62,771 bases of DNA from Sperchopsis tessellata (Eukaryota; Arthropoda; Insecta; Coleoptera; Hydrophilidae), in assembly GCA_033557685.1 (NCBI GenBank), contig JAWQRN010000006.1, forward strand, positions 1 to 62,771, read 5' to 3'. Below, piece by piece: positions 53,801-58,860 of the stretch (its first letter is position 1; each line of letters begins with the position of its first letter). Below the pieces are notes generated by a model. The model saw only the letters and a list, made by a program, of their open reading frames with translations. It did no database searches and was not told the DNA's origin. The position numbers and the translations under genes are program-made.

Positions 53801-56800
53801 TTGTTCTAAACGTTCCAATTCTTGTATCATTGGCTTCAAATTTACTTCATCGGGATCCAAGGCGTAAACCTTTGGTGCTAACTGTAGTAACGTGTCGTTA
53901 ATATGTGTAAGTCTTCTGTTCGTGAAGTAACCTGACTCTTTGGCCTAAAATTTTGAAAAAATAATTAATACACAAGCTTTATTTCAAACTATAAAAATTG
54001 AAACTTACATCAAATTCTTTGATCACAGGATCTATAAGTAGACTTAGCTCATCTGTGCTGTCTAACAAGGCATGCGTGCAAGTGTCACAATGATGACACC
54101 CAACATCGTGAATGAATACCCAACGGTATGGGCAGTGGTCGCATTTTTCTCCAACAACACCTGGTAAGCACTCGCATTGTCCGGTTTTGGCATTGCATCC
54201 AAAACCAAGGGAATATTGTGATCTGCAACCACACGCTACAAAGAAAAATTATTGTTATGTTTATTTTTGTGGCATACATAATCAGAGCACCTTATTGATA
54301 CTTGTACAAATTTGACAAGTAAAACAAACCTATCATCTGTAATGCATCAAGTAAAATATGTTTGGTCAAGTCATTACTCAATAAAAATATATATTAACTT
54401 ACATATACATCCATCCGAAGTATAATTCCAGAATCCTGACGTACATCTATCACAAGTTCGTCCTGTAACACCATTTTTGCACCTACATTGCCCAGAAACA
54501 TCATCACATTCTTTGCTGATAGATGCTTCACCACATTCACAAGGTGAGCATCCTTGTCCAGATTGGAAACCATAATGTTCCAAAGCACAACGATCGCATT
54601 TTTCTCCTTCAACATTAGGCTTGCAAACGCATTCTCCTGTATAGCTGTTACAACGATCTGTACCAACTTCATCACAAATACAAGATTGACAATTTTTAAG
54701 TTGGATGGCATCACCATAAAAACCTGGTGCACACAAGGAACAAGCTTTTCCAGAAGTGTTATTTAAACATCGTAAGCATTCTCCGGATATTGTATCACAA
54801 GAATCTCTTTCATATGGGTTAATGTTGCCTGAGCATTGACATGGTCTGCAGAAATCACCTACAAGAAAATTAATGTTATTTAATATATATATATAAAAAG
54901 TTAAAATGAAGTATATATAACTTACCTTCATCATCGGGCCTTCCGTAGAAGCCAGCTGCACAAGATTGACATAGTCCACCAGTGTATCCTTCTTGACAAA
55001 TACAGCTTATTTTTTCACCATCTGGACTGACATCGCAGGAAGTGGCAAAGCTAAAATACAGAAAAAAATCAAAAATATATGTACCCACTTTGAACTATTT
55101 GAATTATTTAAGGTATTAATATTTTAGAGAATGTGTTATCTGAATTACAAAATTTCATTTTCAGATTTTTTGTTTTTAAATTTTTGGAAAAAACTCCTTG
55201 GTCCTGAATGTTTGTAAATATTTTTCTTTCAAAATTGTCGATTAAATTGTAAATTTAAAAAAAAAATCTAATCATCCATTATCTACTTATAAGTGCTTTT
55301 ATGAATAGACTAAAAAATAAGAAACTATAGTCTGTCAAATATTTCAATGAAGAAAAGAAAATTTAGAATTGTTACAAACTTTGTAAAAAATTTCCACTTG
55401 TACCTCATGGAAATAGAAAAATCAATTGGAAATCTCCTGGCACACATTGTGGAATGTTTCCTTGATAATTCATTCATTCTCCTCTGCCGTAAATCCAAAG
55501 AAGTCTCTGGTTGAGTAATGAATACTTTTAATTTAAGATAATCCCACAAAAAGAAGTCCGAGGATATAGATCAATGTGATTTCTGACTTGCCTCAAATAA
55601 TGTAGTGGGACACCGTATAGCTGGAAGGTTATTTCTATCTCTTGAAATTCCTGGGCATTATTTTGGATTGTTTGGTGTTATTTCAAGATTGCTTCAGTGA
55701 ACAATGATCTATGATGTGATCACTCAGAACATTAAATTTTATGGAAATTATGTGCAACTCTCCTTATACCAGTGTGGATTCAGACCACTCAAACATCTCA
55801 TATTATGTTTGTTCATATTTCCATTAAGAAAAAATTAACATTTAGTACTGAAGCAAATGCTCCTGAGGCAATGAGGATATCGAGTAATTTAGTACGTACG
55901 TAAGTAAAATATTTATTAATTAAAGATCCAACAGGACATAAATACAGGGCCGGCTCAGACGTCGGTTGTTCGGGTCTCAGACCGCACTTTCAAATTTCTA
56001 AGAAAACTTGATAATAGGAGGGCCTCACTAAACTAAATTTGTTCAATTATGATCTCTGAAAACTCCATTCTTTTGTCTTAATTCCCGTATGGATAAACTT
56101 TTCTTTTTTTTTTTGATGTCTCTCTGAAATGATAGGCAGTTTACGGGCATTGTGTAATAAAGCAACCATAGATGTGGGTTCTTATCATCTAAAAAGGATA
56201 GTCTGCCCGATTTTCTTACAGTGTGGACGAAATCAGTTCTGAAAAATTCCAAATGAGCTCATTTAACTATATCGTACAGATTGGACATTCTCTCATTGAA
56301 GATCTGTTCTGTTGCTAGTTACTGCCTCTGGCAATAAAAAAATGGCAACTACCTTAATTTTATCCTCTATGCTTCTAGTATGCGATACGATAATTATGAA
56401 ATGAGTCTGATAACAATGTAATATTCATAAAAATGCATACAACTATAGAACCTATAATGGAATTTACATTTTTTGAAAAAAAGTATGTAAGAAACTAAAA
56501 TATCTTTCAAAAATTTTCAACAAGCTCTCCCGTTTAATTTAAAAATTTTGAGTTGATAGTGTCTCGCCTCTGGCGCCATTTTTGAATTTCCATAAACCTA
56601 TAAATCATTGAAAAATAGTTGATTTAATTAGATTCAACTTTGTCTGGACTCTTCAGTCAAGTTTTTCAAACTCTAGGAGATAGGGGAGACGAGAAGAAGA
56701 TAAAGATTAACAGTACTGAGTAACTTAATCGAACATTTTTAACAGTTTTGATAGGAAGGTATATAATGAAATAACTATCTTTGATATGAGTAAAGAATTC

Positions 56801-57127
56801 GACTCAGTCTATTTGAAAGGATGGCAGCAGCAAAAAACCCACATTCATGAATATGCAGTCAGTTTCATGCATCTTTGCTGGTAACACATCCTTACTAAAC
56901 ATTATGAATTAGACAAAATGAACATTTTCTAGAAAACAAGATTAAGATTATTGAACTTACACATTATAAATTTTATTAACAGCAATTTCTTGCACTTACT
57001 TGTTAGATGTAATTGGTAGAGGACAGGCACAGATCAAACAATCCATGGGTGTTCCTTGACGGGCATTTCCGTGATAACCAACTTCGCACTGTTCACAGTG
57101 GTCTCCCATAGTATTATGCCTACAGTC
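14496..57127 (-). CDS. LanA: Laminin subunit alpha, C-terminal ~1890 residues (21 exons, 5' end outside window)
   Basis: This is an extracellular basement-membrane protein; laminin alpha chains pair with beta and gamma through the coiled-coil arm and bind integrin and dystroglycan receptors through LG domains (family knowledge). Exons (+ coordinates, transcribed right to left): 57000-57127, 54926-55050, 54403-54858, 54009-54235, 53777-53944, 53268-53713, 40605-41343, 35927-35977, 34967-35383, 34775-34905, 34001-34282, 33548-33761, 33136-33468, 32743-33059, 32188-32432, 29575-29658, 27810-28067, 26997-27163, 26701-26940, 17677-18055, 14496-14761. Every junction has GT/AG and keeps phase; the total is 5673 nt including the stop. 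Domain order is LE repeats, coiled coil, LG1-3, spacer, LG4-5. The first visible exon starts mid-LE, so the gene continues to the right. The LG1 start resembles the alpha-3/5 class, which favours LanA over wing blister; the family is certain, the paralogue less so. The 51 bp exon is the least certain. Confidence 0.95.
14985..15250 (+). pseudogene. mariner transposase N-terminal remnant
   Basis: It reads VIRFLTAKNVLPAEIHRQFC, then VRLFRESRENVHDKPSSGRP and DTKIRENMLYTI, the helix-turn-helix half of a mariner-type transposase. A stop follows KVRK. It is truncated at the 34 bp tandem-repeat element that begins at ~15250. Confidence 0.78.
15250..15430 (+). repeat. 34 bp tandem-repeat element, copy A
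   Basis: About three units of ~34 bp (AGCACTTNTGAGAGCTACAT) are followed by a tail TGCAACGGTGGAACACATCGG and a conserved stretch ending CTGAAGATAT. The same organisation recurs at 28480-28700 and 36160-36370. Confidence 0.72.
15431..16172. other. Intergenic stretch, no gene seen
   Basis: No coding or repeat structure could be supported. Confidence 0.4.
16173..17198 (-). mobile_element. mariner element with internal deletion
   Basis: Inverted ends read TTAGGTTGGTAACAATGCTA at 16173 and, on the minus strand from 17198, TTAGGTTGGTGCATATCAAA. Minus-strand frames encode SLKEILNPKLITKFGDL, DPRQ-type LGPRQTSRELAYKMQVDH and KKMDKWVPHELSDRN, then jump to LVNRWQRCINVKGDYFD at 16410-16345. The catalytic DDE middle is missing, so the element is dead. 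Confidence 0.8.
17199..17676. other. Laminin intron between LG4/5 and LG5 exons, no gene seen
   Basis: AT-rich, with no supportable feature. Confidence 0.45.
17677..18055 (-). CDS. LanA: Laminin alpha exon: end of LG4 and start of LG5
   Basis: It starts at phase 0 with NMSEHFTGCINNFRMN, the LG4 disulfide strand, then VLPCSEN. LG5 follows with FKVGSEIDIKLQIKPRN, SGLLISVHG and FCDGEWHNIQ. It ends with one base of an Ala codon. Confidence 0.94.
18300..18425. repeat. Penelope-like element terminal fragment
   Basis: The segment CACACAAAAGTCATCTTCAG to AAAATTAAAATAATCACCTT matches the end of the Penelope-like element at 30545-30640 almost block for block. No RT follows, so this is a solitary terminal fragment. 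Confidence 0.6.
19080..20336 (+). mobile_element. Mos1-like (mauritiana-type) mariner, 1257 bp
   Basis: It begins CCAGG and ends CCTGG with TA on both flanks (19078-19079 and 20337-20338), the usual mariner target duplication. It sits inside a LINE whose sequence resumes on the other side. Its length is close to that of Mos1 (family knowledge, about 1.3 kb). It encodes one broken transposase. Confidence 0.88.
19252..20280 (+). pseudogene. Mos1-like mariner transposase, inactivated
   Basis: The frame opens with MSNFVPENYYLRTALIFCYY and contains the linker KVGKWVPDELNERQ and the block LCVWWDQKGVIYYELL. The first catalytic Asp of the DD34D triad is changed: TGNEKW has Asn at 19717-19719. The frame is lost at about 19970-19985; the second Asp (LHDNGPSHT) and third (LAPSDYY) follow in another frame, with a stop between them and further damage after the third. 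It is very similar to Mos1 as I know it, but cannot be active. Confidence 0.9.
22195..23315 (-). mobile_element. Penelope-like element remnant, copy 1
   Basis: Minus-strand frames show DVNNVFTLALVSECLSLAY and LSLSPLLAEIFFNHLE, RT blocks of Penelope-like elements, with intervening stops. The remainder aligns by eye with 30530-31825 (for example GGGATATAAATGAAGTA blocks). It lies in the laminin LG4 intron in sense orientation. Confidence 0.72.
23316..24085. other. Intronic stretch, no gene seen
   Basis: AT-rich between the Penelope-like remnant and the next LINE. The open frames here have no recognisable motifs. Confidence 0.4.
24090..26395 (+). mobile_element. Jockey/CR1-like LINE, internally deleted
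   Basis: It starts with endonuclease blocks (IRLLHQNVCSIGNSLNKLEV, CISEHWLDEDQLEKYVLTGY) and continues with RT blocks: FVDLSKAFDGLDHKL, GSVLGPLLFLVFVNDIFNIT and NYADDTNLLVKG, the catalytic motif intact. It ends with AT-rich DNA (TTTAAATAAAGCAATTTC). Part of the endonuclease is missing and frames shift several times. Confidence 0.85.
26701..26940 (-). CDS. LanA: Laminin alpha exon: LG4 core
   Basis: It encodes VVYSFNAGGETVILRSE, NEDSWHRVIFSRDG and PPFYLGGIES. Both ends are phase 0. The next intron (8.6 kb) holds LINEs, a mariner and a Penelope-like element. Confidence 0.93.
26997..27163 (-). CDS. LanA: Laminin alpha exon: LG4 first part
   Basis: It encodes HLEYNSGRGKFRKAYDFSLD and NHPNGIIFYVGGSNETHF, LG4 strands with one N-E-T sequon. 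It ends at phase 0 before the next LG4 exon. Confidence 0.93.
27164..27809. other. Laminin intron before LG4, no gene seen
   Basis: No coding or repeat structure could be supported. Confidence 0.4.
27810..28067 (-). CDS. LanA: Laminin alpha exon: LG3-LG4 spacer, part 2, with RGD
   Basis: It encodes a spacer starting EIPTRGDGGKDTG, then a Pro/Glu run (VPEPKPEPEPE), a Thr and dibasic stretch (TTTKRPKE) and the LG4 lead-in CALPMEP to GHRFG. The RGD codons lie at 28049-28057. Both ends are phase 1 with length a multiple of three. Spacers of alpha chains are often proteolytically processed (family knowledge); cleavage here is inference. Confidence 0.92.
28480..28700 (+). repeat. 34 bp tandem-repeat element, copy B
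   Basis: Four units of 33-35 bp (AGCACTTTTAAGAGCTACAT type) are followed by a tail with CAACGATGAACGAAACTTAG and AGAAAACCTAAAGATAT. It shares organisation with copies at 15250 and 36160 and lies in a laminin intron. Confidence 0.75.
29180..29330 (+). pseudogene. LINE reverse transcriptase fragment
   Basis: It reads NRRHITINVSKTKVMLVGRA and LSVEVNNLNGKYLKQI, the post-YADD region of a LINE RT. No other part is present nearby. Confidence 0.55.
29575..29658 (-). CDS. LanA: Laminin alpha exon: LG3-LG4 spacer, part 1
   Basis: This 84 nt exon encodes PILPPIQEIDHDQTTDSEVV and then Q-E-I-P-H-I-Y. It is acidic and disordered-looking. Both ends are phase 1 and the length is a multiple of three, so it could be skipped without frameshift. 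The donor is GTAAGTATA. Confidence 0.88.
30100..32110 (+). pseudogene. mariner-like transposase split by a Penelope insertion
   Basis: The N-terminal part (30275-30480) reads GSGRPTIRAAEVVKNVQQVM and LSQETGLSYGACQRIAKNNI. The C-terminal part (31850-32050) reads DVTFFTDKAWFNE, GKPTHF and PNIFLWHFN. The two flank the Penelope-like element at 30530-31825. Stops and frameshifts make it inactive. It lies in the laminin intron just downstream (minus-strand sense) of the LG3 exon. Confidence 0.68.
30530..31825 (-). mobile_element. Penelope-like element remnant, copy 2
   Basis: Its lower end carries the terminal motif CACACAAACGTCATCCTCAG shared with 18320. Minus-strand frames are broken but align with the 22195-23315 copy (for example AAACCTCCACATCTGAA blocks near 31630 and 23110). 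It inserted into a mariner-like sequence. Confidence 0.7.
32188..32432 (-). CDS. LanA: Laminin alpha exon: LG3 second half
   Basis: It encodes YGDLFIGSLPRNY, VPFNGCIGDATLND and GKCLLDP, giving the paired LG cysteines. It then enters the LG3-LG4 spacer (IGSDTDVHT). It ends with one base of a Val codon. Confidence 0.94.
32743..33059 (-). CDS. LanA: Laminin alpha exon: LG3 first half
   Basis: It encodes ISFPAGRQAHIKRQ, FRLMLKFKTKANDGLIFYA and NDSEWHVVSVTHNNEKL, an ordinary LG fold. It starts at phase 0 and ends with two bases of a Gly codon. Confidence 0.94.
33136..33468 (-). CDS. LanA: Laminin alpha exon: LG2 core and end
   Basis: It encodes YNDGEWHKIEATR, DTLFIGGFPQ and MDFDGCIDNVTILG, ending with VTPGCPAK. 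The two cysteines are the expected LG C-terminal disulfide. Sequons N-I-T and N-V-T are present. Both ends are phase 0. Confidence 0.95.
33548..33761 (-). CDS. LanA: Laminin alpha exon: start of LG2
   Basis: LG2 opens with FRFNGNGYAVLN, then VIELKFKTYAPQGLLFLYG and FIALELRNGKILYK, a regular LG strand series. It starts with one base of a split codon and ends at phase 0. Confidence 0.93.
34001..34282 (-). CDS. LanA: Laminin alpha exon: end of LG1
   Basis: It encodes the second half of LG1, ending VIGDTPVSLWNFKQ. The usual F-x-G-C motif reads SFHGEIEDI, so the conserved cysteine position holds Glu. A separate Cys pair (LCIGSCP) lies where LFIGG normally stands. It ends with two bases of an Arg codon. 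Confidence 0.92.
34290..34680 (-). pseudogene. LINE 3'-region remnant in the LG1 intron
   Basis: The minus strand has a long open frame (EGVIQYLSAQYQNLTYRYIC, VPLIISSTGAVIDDNHY) resembling the C-terminal tail of LINE polyproteins. The frame runs on into the adjacent laminin exon by chance. Family is uncertain. Confidence 0.4.
34775..34905 (-). CDS. LanA: Laminin alpha exon: LG1 core
   Basis: It encodes DDYMALEILNGYPVLTLDIG and NKWYQFIID, the typical LG strands leading to the W-y core. It starts at phase 0 and ends with two bases of an Arg codon. Confidence 0.92.
34967..35383 (-). CDS. LanA: Laminin alpha exon: end of coiled coil and start of LG1
   Basis: The first ~95 residues are Lys/Glu/Ile-rich coiled coil. 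After IARDVAGRIKVGGKF the LG1 beta-sandwich begins (LELQNPPNIADLSTSTYI, then NQNGMIFYLGNPEG). The P-x-x-x-A-D-L start is like alpha-3/5 chains. One H-N-T-T sequon is present. Both ends are phase 0. Confidence 0.94.
35390..35925. other. Laminin intron, no gene seen
   Basis: AT-rich, with no supportable feature. Confidence 0.4.
35927..35977 (-). CDS. LanA: Candidate 51 bp laminin micro-exon in the coiled coil
   Basis: This phase-0/phase-0 exon would add 17 residues (AVKRAEVSSTVARDNFK). It has a strong donor (CAAG|GTGAGT) and an acceptor ending TAGAG. Splicing directly from 40605 to 35383 also keeps frame, so it could be optional or absent. Both the exon and its upstream flank resemble dispersed repeats nearby (38.8 kb, 36.3 kb, 15.4 kb), so exonisation of a mobile element is possible. 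Transcript data decide this. Confidence 0.55.
36160..36370 (+). repeat. 34 bp tandem-repeat element, copy C
   Basis: Diverged ~34 bp units are followed by GCGAAATGGATGAAACGTCGG and CCCAGAAAACTGAAAGATA, the best-preserved tail of the three copies. The tail resembles the candidate micro-exon at 35927-35977. Confidence 0.65.
36371..37025. other. Intronic stretch, no gene seen
   Basis: AT-rich; nothing supportable before the LINE RT begins. Confidence 0.35.
37030..38425 (+). mobile_element. Non-LTR retrotransposon, endonuclease-RT type (family X, + copy)
   Basis: It reads VGKAAGHDGITPEMVKYMGE, VPKDWQAAVILPLFKKGDN, CENYRGISLLSVPGKIYERM, RQGGTLSPLLFILLMDEMM and GAFADDIVIYAESEKDIQKS, so the catalytic FADD is intact. 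The C-terminal part reads EMKFLRRLEGITRRDRIRNE and QLRWFEHLN. Frameshifts and a stop interrupt it. A same-family copy lies inverted at 51060-52700. Confidence 0.88.
38780..38850. repeat. Short palindromic repeat
   Basis: AAACCGTGTAGAGGCTCTTA is followed 11 bases later by its near inverted copy TTAGAGCCTCTATACAGTTT, and then by CCGTTCGGAAACAACATACA. The second arm and its flank match the acceptor side of the candidate micro-exon at 35978-36010. Confidence 0.7.
38950..39530 (+). pseudogene. Degraded LINE reverse transcriptase
   Basis: Broken frames show SFVDDIKLLIKSLS (the catalytic motif region) and NSETNFRFGGTPLRVV. It is heavily decayed. Confidence 0.45.
39531..40604. other. Laminin intron, no gene seen
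   Basis: AT-rich, with no feature supported. Confidence 0.4.
40605..41343 (-). CDS. LanA: Laminin alpha exon: large coiled-coil exon
   Basis: At 739 nt this is the longest laminin exon here. It encodes about 246 residues of heptad-rich helix (AKLESKLINIENQKKEAE near the start). One base completes the upstream Ser codon. It ends at phase 0 after N-T-F-N-Q with donor GTAGGT. Confidence 0.94.
41520..43290 (+). mobile_element. Non-LTR retrotransposon related to family X
   Basis: Blocks in shifting frames: INKIKIGKAARHDGITPEDV, GGILSPLLFITVMDDIIKKT, ECAFMDDIVIHSKS, then EMKYLRRVEGVTKRNRIRNT and GQMRWFRHINKMDNNRQVKQ. It resembles 37030-38425 but is clearly divergent. An internal tandem duplication of about 90 bp lies at 42500-42690. 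Confidence 0.82.
43310..43480 (+). pseudogene. mariner transposase C-terminal fragment
   Basis: It reads PTYSPDLALSRIFIFKNHKN and RGKHASNEVV, the last DDE region of a mariner transposase. It abuts the end of the LINE just to the left. Confidence 0.6.
43490..44255 (+). promoter_or_regulatory. Upstream region of the REXO1-like gene
   Basis: This is the only non-repeat candidate for the promoter and 5' UTR. It is AT-rich, with no clear TATA box at a defined distance and no CpG cluster. The 5' UTR probably lies in roughly 44150-44255, where base composition is more even. No element is resolved with confidence. Confidence 0.25.
44256..47627 (+). CDS. REXO1: REXO1-like RNA exonuclease (1123 aa, intronless)
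   Basis: This is predicted to be a nuclear 3'-5' exonuclease of the DEDDh RNase-T-like superfamily; vertebrate REXO1 binds elongin A (family knowledge). The start MLPTTGFFKDTECPYHNSSC followed by GRPYCHFRHRKK is the family's N-terminal CCCH finger (C13, C20, C25, H29). Residues ~100-490 are low-complexity Lys/Ser/Asp/Glu with degenerate 8-residue repeats. Residues ~730-800 (RTRYLTSIADECVKLYIAKE) match the elongin-A-binding-type region. The exonuclease domain fills ~955-1105: D959 and E961 in YALDCEM, D1042 in GHSLESDMKAL, and H1091 and D1096 in GHDSAEDA, so all DEDDh residues are present. An in-frame TAA at 44244-44246 supports this start. It sits inside a laminin intron on the opposite strand. 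The orthologue-versus-retrocopy question is open, but the long intact ORF argues for function. Confidence 0.95.
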   Translation: MLPTTGFFKDTECPYHNSSCGRPYCHFRHRKKNHDSNEEQATTSTPAEVPTYKPTPKSQLASTRSHIPISYVPDVVVRSDRSIRPLPTFKIDKPTYKPTPLSVLSIANKTSRRLDEDKESEELDEEHKHDLDDNNLENEQEDGKCKEDNGEQEIEEDENGDGEDNKNDIDFEDFSNEFNMIDEILTDTNKDNENGTQVFINTDSKNSINHTSSHSKFDKHKTDSSRSKDKKSSSSSKTQESKNGNKKSKHRHTDDSKQKEKSQKSKSDKVDKHSSHKSERSNSDKSDKNINEKSEKNTIEKSDKYTSEKSDKYSSEKSDKYTSEKPDKYASEKLHKNINEKSEKVSSEKFEKHSEKPERSKSSKSSSDKSDKTNSKSRTKNDSNEKSSDKVDKNSKEKKRDDKDRLSTSDRSSSKSHKHKSKDKDKYDKYKDKSDTHERKDKHSKSEKEKSSKHGSEHKKEEKSKHTTKEKKQEEEKLMEVDESVSEEEFDSLEAECYRIFNEYKPTVPEYVPQDVNKTSATEINNPGYIPTKKRIAYEKAETHISKITHNKPNTVPSPAQIMANRIKLARSAQQDNEQFNVMMAVRGMKRSAATSSLGGFLEPKVQKLSNNTETEVSPKPDKISQTISFIDDILNSKSKPINVYSINQPKPNVVDVSKPKPRIAPVQNVNSIQRAKAKLDEAKLRAAANMFNKTTAQTFGKTYKRVAHVPDVSLSDLPDVLNADKSKLPVNVRTRYLTSIADECVKLYIAKEEAYERALTEELKCYERCSALLTYRNSAMLCVNRLRKELQEREASGLGPIGPGESSGGGNESQFKGRKFYDSIVSCILTEDELQEHGYPRESSIHGRAIINKVRKFSAKMSLEENQRMCCRCSKIYSVDTEGFVMFAEECLYHPLKKRTLRGERTYLCCKSTEDTGCVTSNTHVSEVDDDRELEGYQVTMDPEYDDDPRSFSVYALDCEMCYTTKGLELTRVTIVDADCKTVYESLVKPINAIIDYNTRFSGITKDQMERTSTSILQVQANILHLCNSKTILIGHSLESDMKALKIIHSTVIDTSVLFPHKFGLPHKRALRALASEYLKKIIQNDISGHDSAEDAITCMELVIWKLKEDLKVKGLKVKPSS
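45060..45360 (+). repeat. 24 bp coding minisatellite in the REXO1-like gene
   Basis: Repeats of an eight-residue unit (SEKSDKYT and variants) run in frame for about eight to ten copies. They lie in the disordered Lys/Ser-rich region. Confidence 0.8.
47671..47676 (+). terminator. Candidate polyadenylation signal of the REXO1-like gene
   Basis: AATAAA lies 43 nt after the stop codon, a normal spacing for a short 3' UTR. Confidence 0.55.
47827..47855. repeat. (TA)n microsatellite
   Basis: An uninterrupted TA run of about 14 units lies ~200 bp past the REXO1-like stop codon. Confidence 0.9.
47880..48720 (+). mobile_element. LINE RT remnant split by a foldback element
   Basis: The left part reads ETGQFPQIWKTSVVIPIAKM and DNRPINTLSTYEK; the right part, after 48300, reads YEKVLEFAVKKQILMYC and VSIDFIRAFETFDWEVLLWK. 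Together they are one RT interrupted at 48112-48297. Stops are frequent. Confidence 0.7.
48112..48297. mobile_element. ~185 bp foldback element
   Basis: Its ends AATAAAAAAAAATATTGTTC and GAACGACAATATTTTTTTTT are inverted copies extending ~70 bp (including ACTGATTTCGACTAGTTTGT against its inverted partner). It sits inside a LINE. The palindrome could form a hairpin. Confidence 0.7.
48725..49435. other. Laminin intron, no gene seen
   Basis: AT-rich, with no supportable feature. Confidence 0.4.
49440..49695 (-). pseudogene. LINE endonuclease N-terminal fragment
   Basis: Minus strand: RGFNSKEEKLAQEFEKYCLE, then ELLTVTEKKKKGQGCVELDQ. This resembles the start of the apurinic-type endonuclease of LINE ORF2. 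It may belong to the same insertion event as 51060-52700 but orientation and spacing do not prove it. Confidence 0.6.
49740..51040 (+). mobile_element. Jockey/CR1-like LINE, 3' half
   Basis: Broken RT blocks: HVQRQISIHQHGFIQQRSNI, ATSGVPQGLNLGLLYLLFID, then FIRSKLEYRSVIWNP and MLERVQRKMLKYLYFKKFNT. It ends in an A-rich tail (AAAATTAAAATAAAATGAAA). Frameshifts are frequent. Confidence 0.8.
51060..52700 (-). mobile_element. Non-LTR retrotransposon, family X, inverted copy
   Basis: The minus strand carries the same blocks as 37030-38425, including the shared DNA ACCGAAAAGTGCCAAAGGA, an RT region (WDRELIQKNMKINVLNMKVI) and the post-RT tail. Stops and shifts are present. It lies in the same laminin intron as the REXO1-like gene. 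Confidence 0.8.
53268..53713 (-). CDS. LanA: Laminin alpha exon: coiled-coil arm
   Basis: It encodes about 149 residues, acidic and helical, without proline over long stretches. The pattern of leucine and isoleucine with many D/E/K residues fits laminin domains II/I. It starts at phase 0 and ends with two bases of a Ser codon. The next intron is 11.9 kb and holds the REXO1-like gene. Confidence 0.93.
53777..53944 (-). CDS. LanA: Laminin alpha exon: proximal coiled coil
   Basis: It encodes 56 residues with heptad-like spacing (MIQELERLEQDSKNM) and one N-D-T sequon. Both ends are at phase 0. The flanks are GT/AG. Confidence 0.92.
54009..54235 (-). CDS. LanA: Laminin alpha exon: last LE repeat and start of coiled coil
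   Basis: It encodes the last LE repeat (CECLPGVVGEKCDHC) followed by the Cys-rich hinge HHCDTCTHALLD. That hinge precedes the triple coiled coil in laminin alpha chains. The exon ends at phase 0 with a GTAAGT donor. Confidence 0.94.
54403..54858 (-). CDS. LanA: Laminin alpha exon: three LE repeats
   Basis: This 456 nt exon carries three consecutive eight-cysteine LE repeats, each with a G.C..C...GFYG or EHYG type loop. Sequons N-N-T-S and W-N-Y-T-S are visible. It is entered with two bases of a Gly codon and ends with one base of a Ser codon. Confidence 0.94.
54926..55050 (-). CDS. LanA: Laminin alpha exon: LE repeat
   Basis: It encodes one LE repeat body with spaced cysteines (CICQEGYTGGLCQSC, then GFYGRP). 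The first base completes an Asn codon and the last base starts a Gly codon. The donor reads GTAAGTT. Confidence 0.93.
55380..55650 (-). pseudogene. mariner/Tc1-superfamily transposase C-terminal remnant
   Basis: The minus strand reads SSDFFLWDYLKLKVFITQPE and SLDLRQRRMNELSRKHSTM, the end of a DDE transposase. Frames are broken on the upstream side. Confidence 0.55.
55651..56995. other. Laminin intron between LE exons, no gene seen
   Basis: A GC-richer patch near 55945-55995 (AGGGCCGGCTCAGACGTCGG) may be the end of a hAT-like element. It is not proven. Nothing else could be supported. Confidence 0.35.
57000..57127 (-). CDS. LanA: Laminin alpha exon: end of one LE repeat and start of the next
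   Basis: It opens in frame with DCRHNTMGDHCEQC, the second half of an LE repeat, and ends with CACPLPITSN plus two bases of a split Asn codon. The Asn-Asn-Phe formed at the junction is a common LE motif. The acceptor is at 57128-57129 and the donor at 56998-56999. Codon phase is 0 at the start and 2 at the end. Confidence 0.93.
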
Positions 57128-57489
57128 CTAAAAAATATATCACAAAATCATGAAAATTAGGATTATTTCTCAATTTTTTTAATTTATGGTTCATTCTATT
57201 ACATTTGTATAGCAATCAAAAATACAAAATGTACAGCCTGGAGGGTATAAAATAATAGAACAAGTAAGAGATACAAAACTCAATTTGTCAATTAATGCAG
57301 AAAATTAGCAACTTACAAGTAGAAAATAAAAGAAGCTTAGCAGCTCTGTGGTTATTTAGTTGGTTGTTAGCCGGGGTTGAAGAAGAATGCTATGAGGACA
57401 CTTCTCATTCAAAAAGCTCAGGAAATCTAAAATTTGTCATAATTTCTGGAGAGGAAAGGCAAAAGAAGAAACATTAACCAATGAATATA

Positions 57490-58860
57490 GACAGCATAAG
57501 TCTGGCCGTTAGGAACAACAGAGGAGAAATGTTACTCGACTTTATGTAAAATGAGGGCCCTTTGTACTTTTTCAAAAAACTAATACAAAGAAAGTGGACG
57601 AGCATAAACGGTACCTCAGAAAATTAAGTCGACTCTATGGCTCCTAATACTAGAAGTATATATACAGACGTATCTGTATTTAATTTCTTTGATATCAGGA
57701 GCGACCATTGAATAGTGAGAACTAAATTACTGGAAAAATTTGAGAACAGAAAAGAAGAAGTTGATGATAACACTTAGTAAGCTGAAAAAGAAAGTGACTA
57801 AATATCAGAGAGTATTGTAAAGGAAGCTGCAAATATGTGAATCTCTTAAAGAACTAGAACCTTTTTTCGGGCATAATCACTTCAAGCATTCAAGTAGCCA
57901 CTAAAAAAGTTTGCGCACAATGAAAGCTATAACATGGTAAAATTAGTCACCCTACAATAGAATTAATTGGGAATAAATACCAACAGCTAAACAAATCAAT
58001 CAAAAAAGGGATCTAAAAGACCTCAATATACAATTTCTCCAAAACTGTTTACTTTAGCCATGGAGAATATATTTAGATATCTTACATGGGAGAACATGGA
58101 TATCGGTATCGATAAAACATATTTGAATCACATAAACTTTGCAGACTATATAGAACTGATCAGTTCTGACCCAAAGGAGTTTGGAAATATGCTAATAGAT
58201 ATCCAACACGCATCAGAGCAAGTTAGCTTGGGCATGAATCTAAAGGAGGCTAAGATCATGAGCGGAAATGTTGCCATGTAATCGAGATAGTTGACAAATA
58301 TGTTAACTTAGGATATAACATCAATTTGGGTAATGAAATTGAGACGGCCGAAATTACCAGACGTGTGAAACTGAGTTGGGTTACAATTGGAAATCTGGGT
58401 CATATCTTGAAAAACATCAAAGCACCCATAAATATTAAAGTCAGGATTTATGAAGCCTATATTTGCCTTGTAGCAACATATGATCTTGAAATCTTAGTGC
58501 TGATAAAGACAAGCGTTAATCATTTAATAACTCAAAAAACAGCCTAAAAGATAAAAAACGAATTGAGGAAACTCATAGAAGGACTGAGGTTACTGACATT
58601 GACAAGACGGGAATAGTCTAGGTGGCCATATGCAATCCTCAAGTGGCGACCACAAAACGAAGTGCTGGACGTTTCCAGATAAGATGTTTTGACAATGAGA
58701 AGACGATGGCAGAAAAGAACTAGTTACAGACTGCCAAGGAGATGATATTGGAAGAGGTCTATATTCAAGAGTTGATGACTACTGAATGAAAATGAAAGAA
58801 AGAAGAGATGTTTAAGTTGAATGCAGCTACATAAACTTCTTATTTAAAGGATTTAATTTT
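57490..58860 (+). mobile_element. LINE remnant with endonuclease and RT pieces
   Basis: The endonuclease region reads RNNRGEMLLDFM and YTDVSVFNFFDIRSDH; RT blocks follow: TISPKLFTLAMENIFRYLTW, NFADYIELISSDPKEFGNML and VSLGMNLKEAKIMSG. The catalytic FADD motif is FADY. It is decayed and its 3' part belongs to a 2 kb direct repeat. Confidence 0.82.

Noticed and set aside
55940..56260. Possible hAT-type element end and fragment
   Set aside because: The GC-rich start (AGGGCCGGCTC) recalls hAT-related ends, but no partner end or transposase block could be shown.
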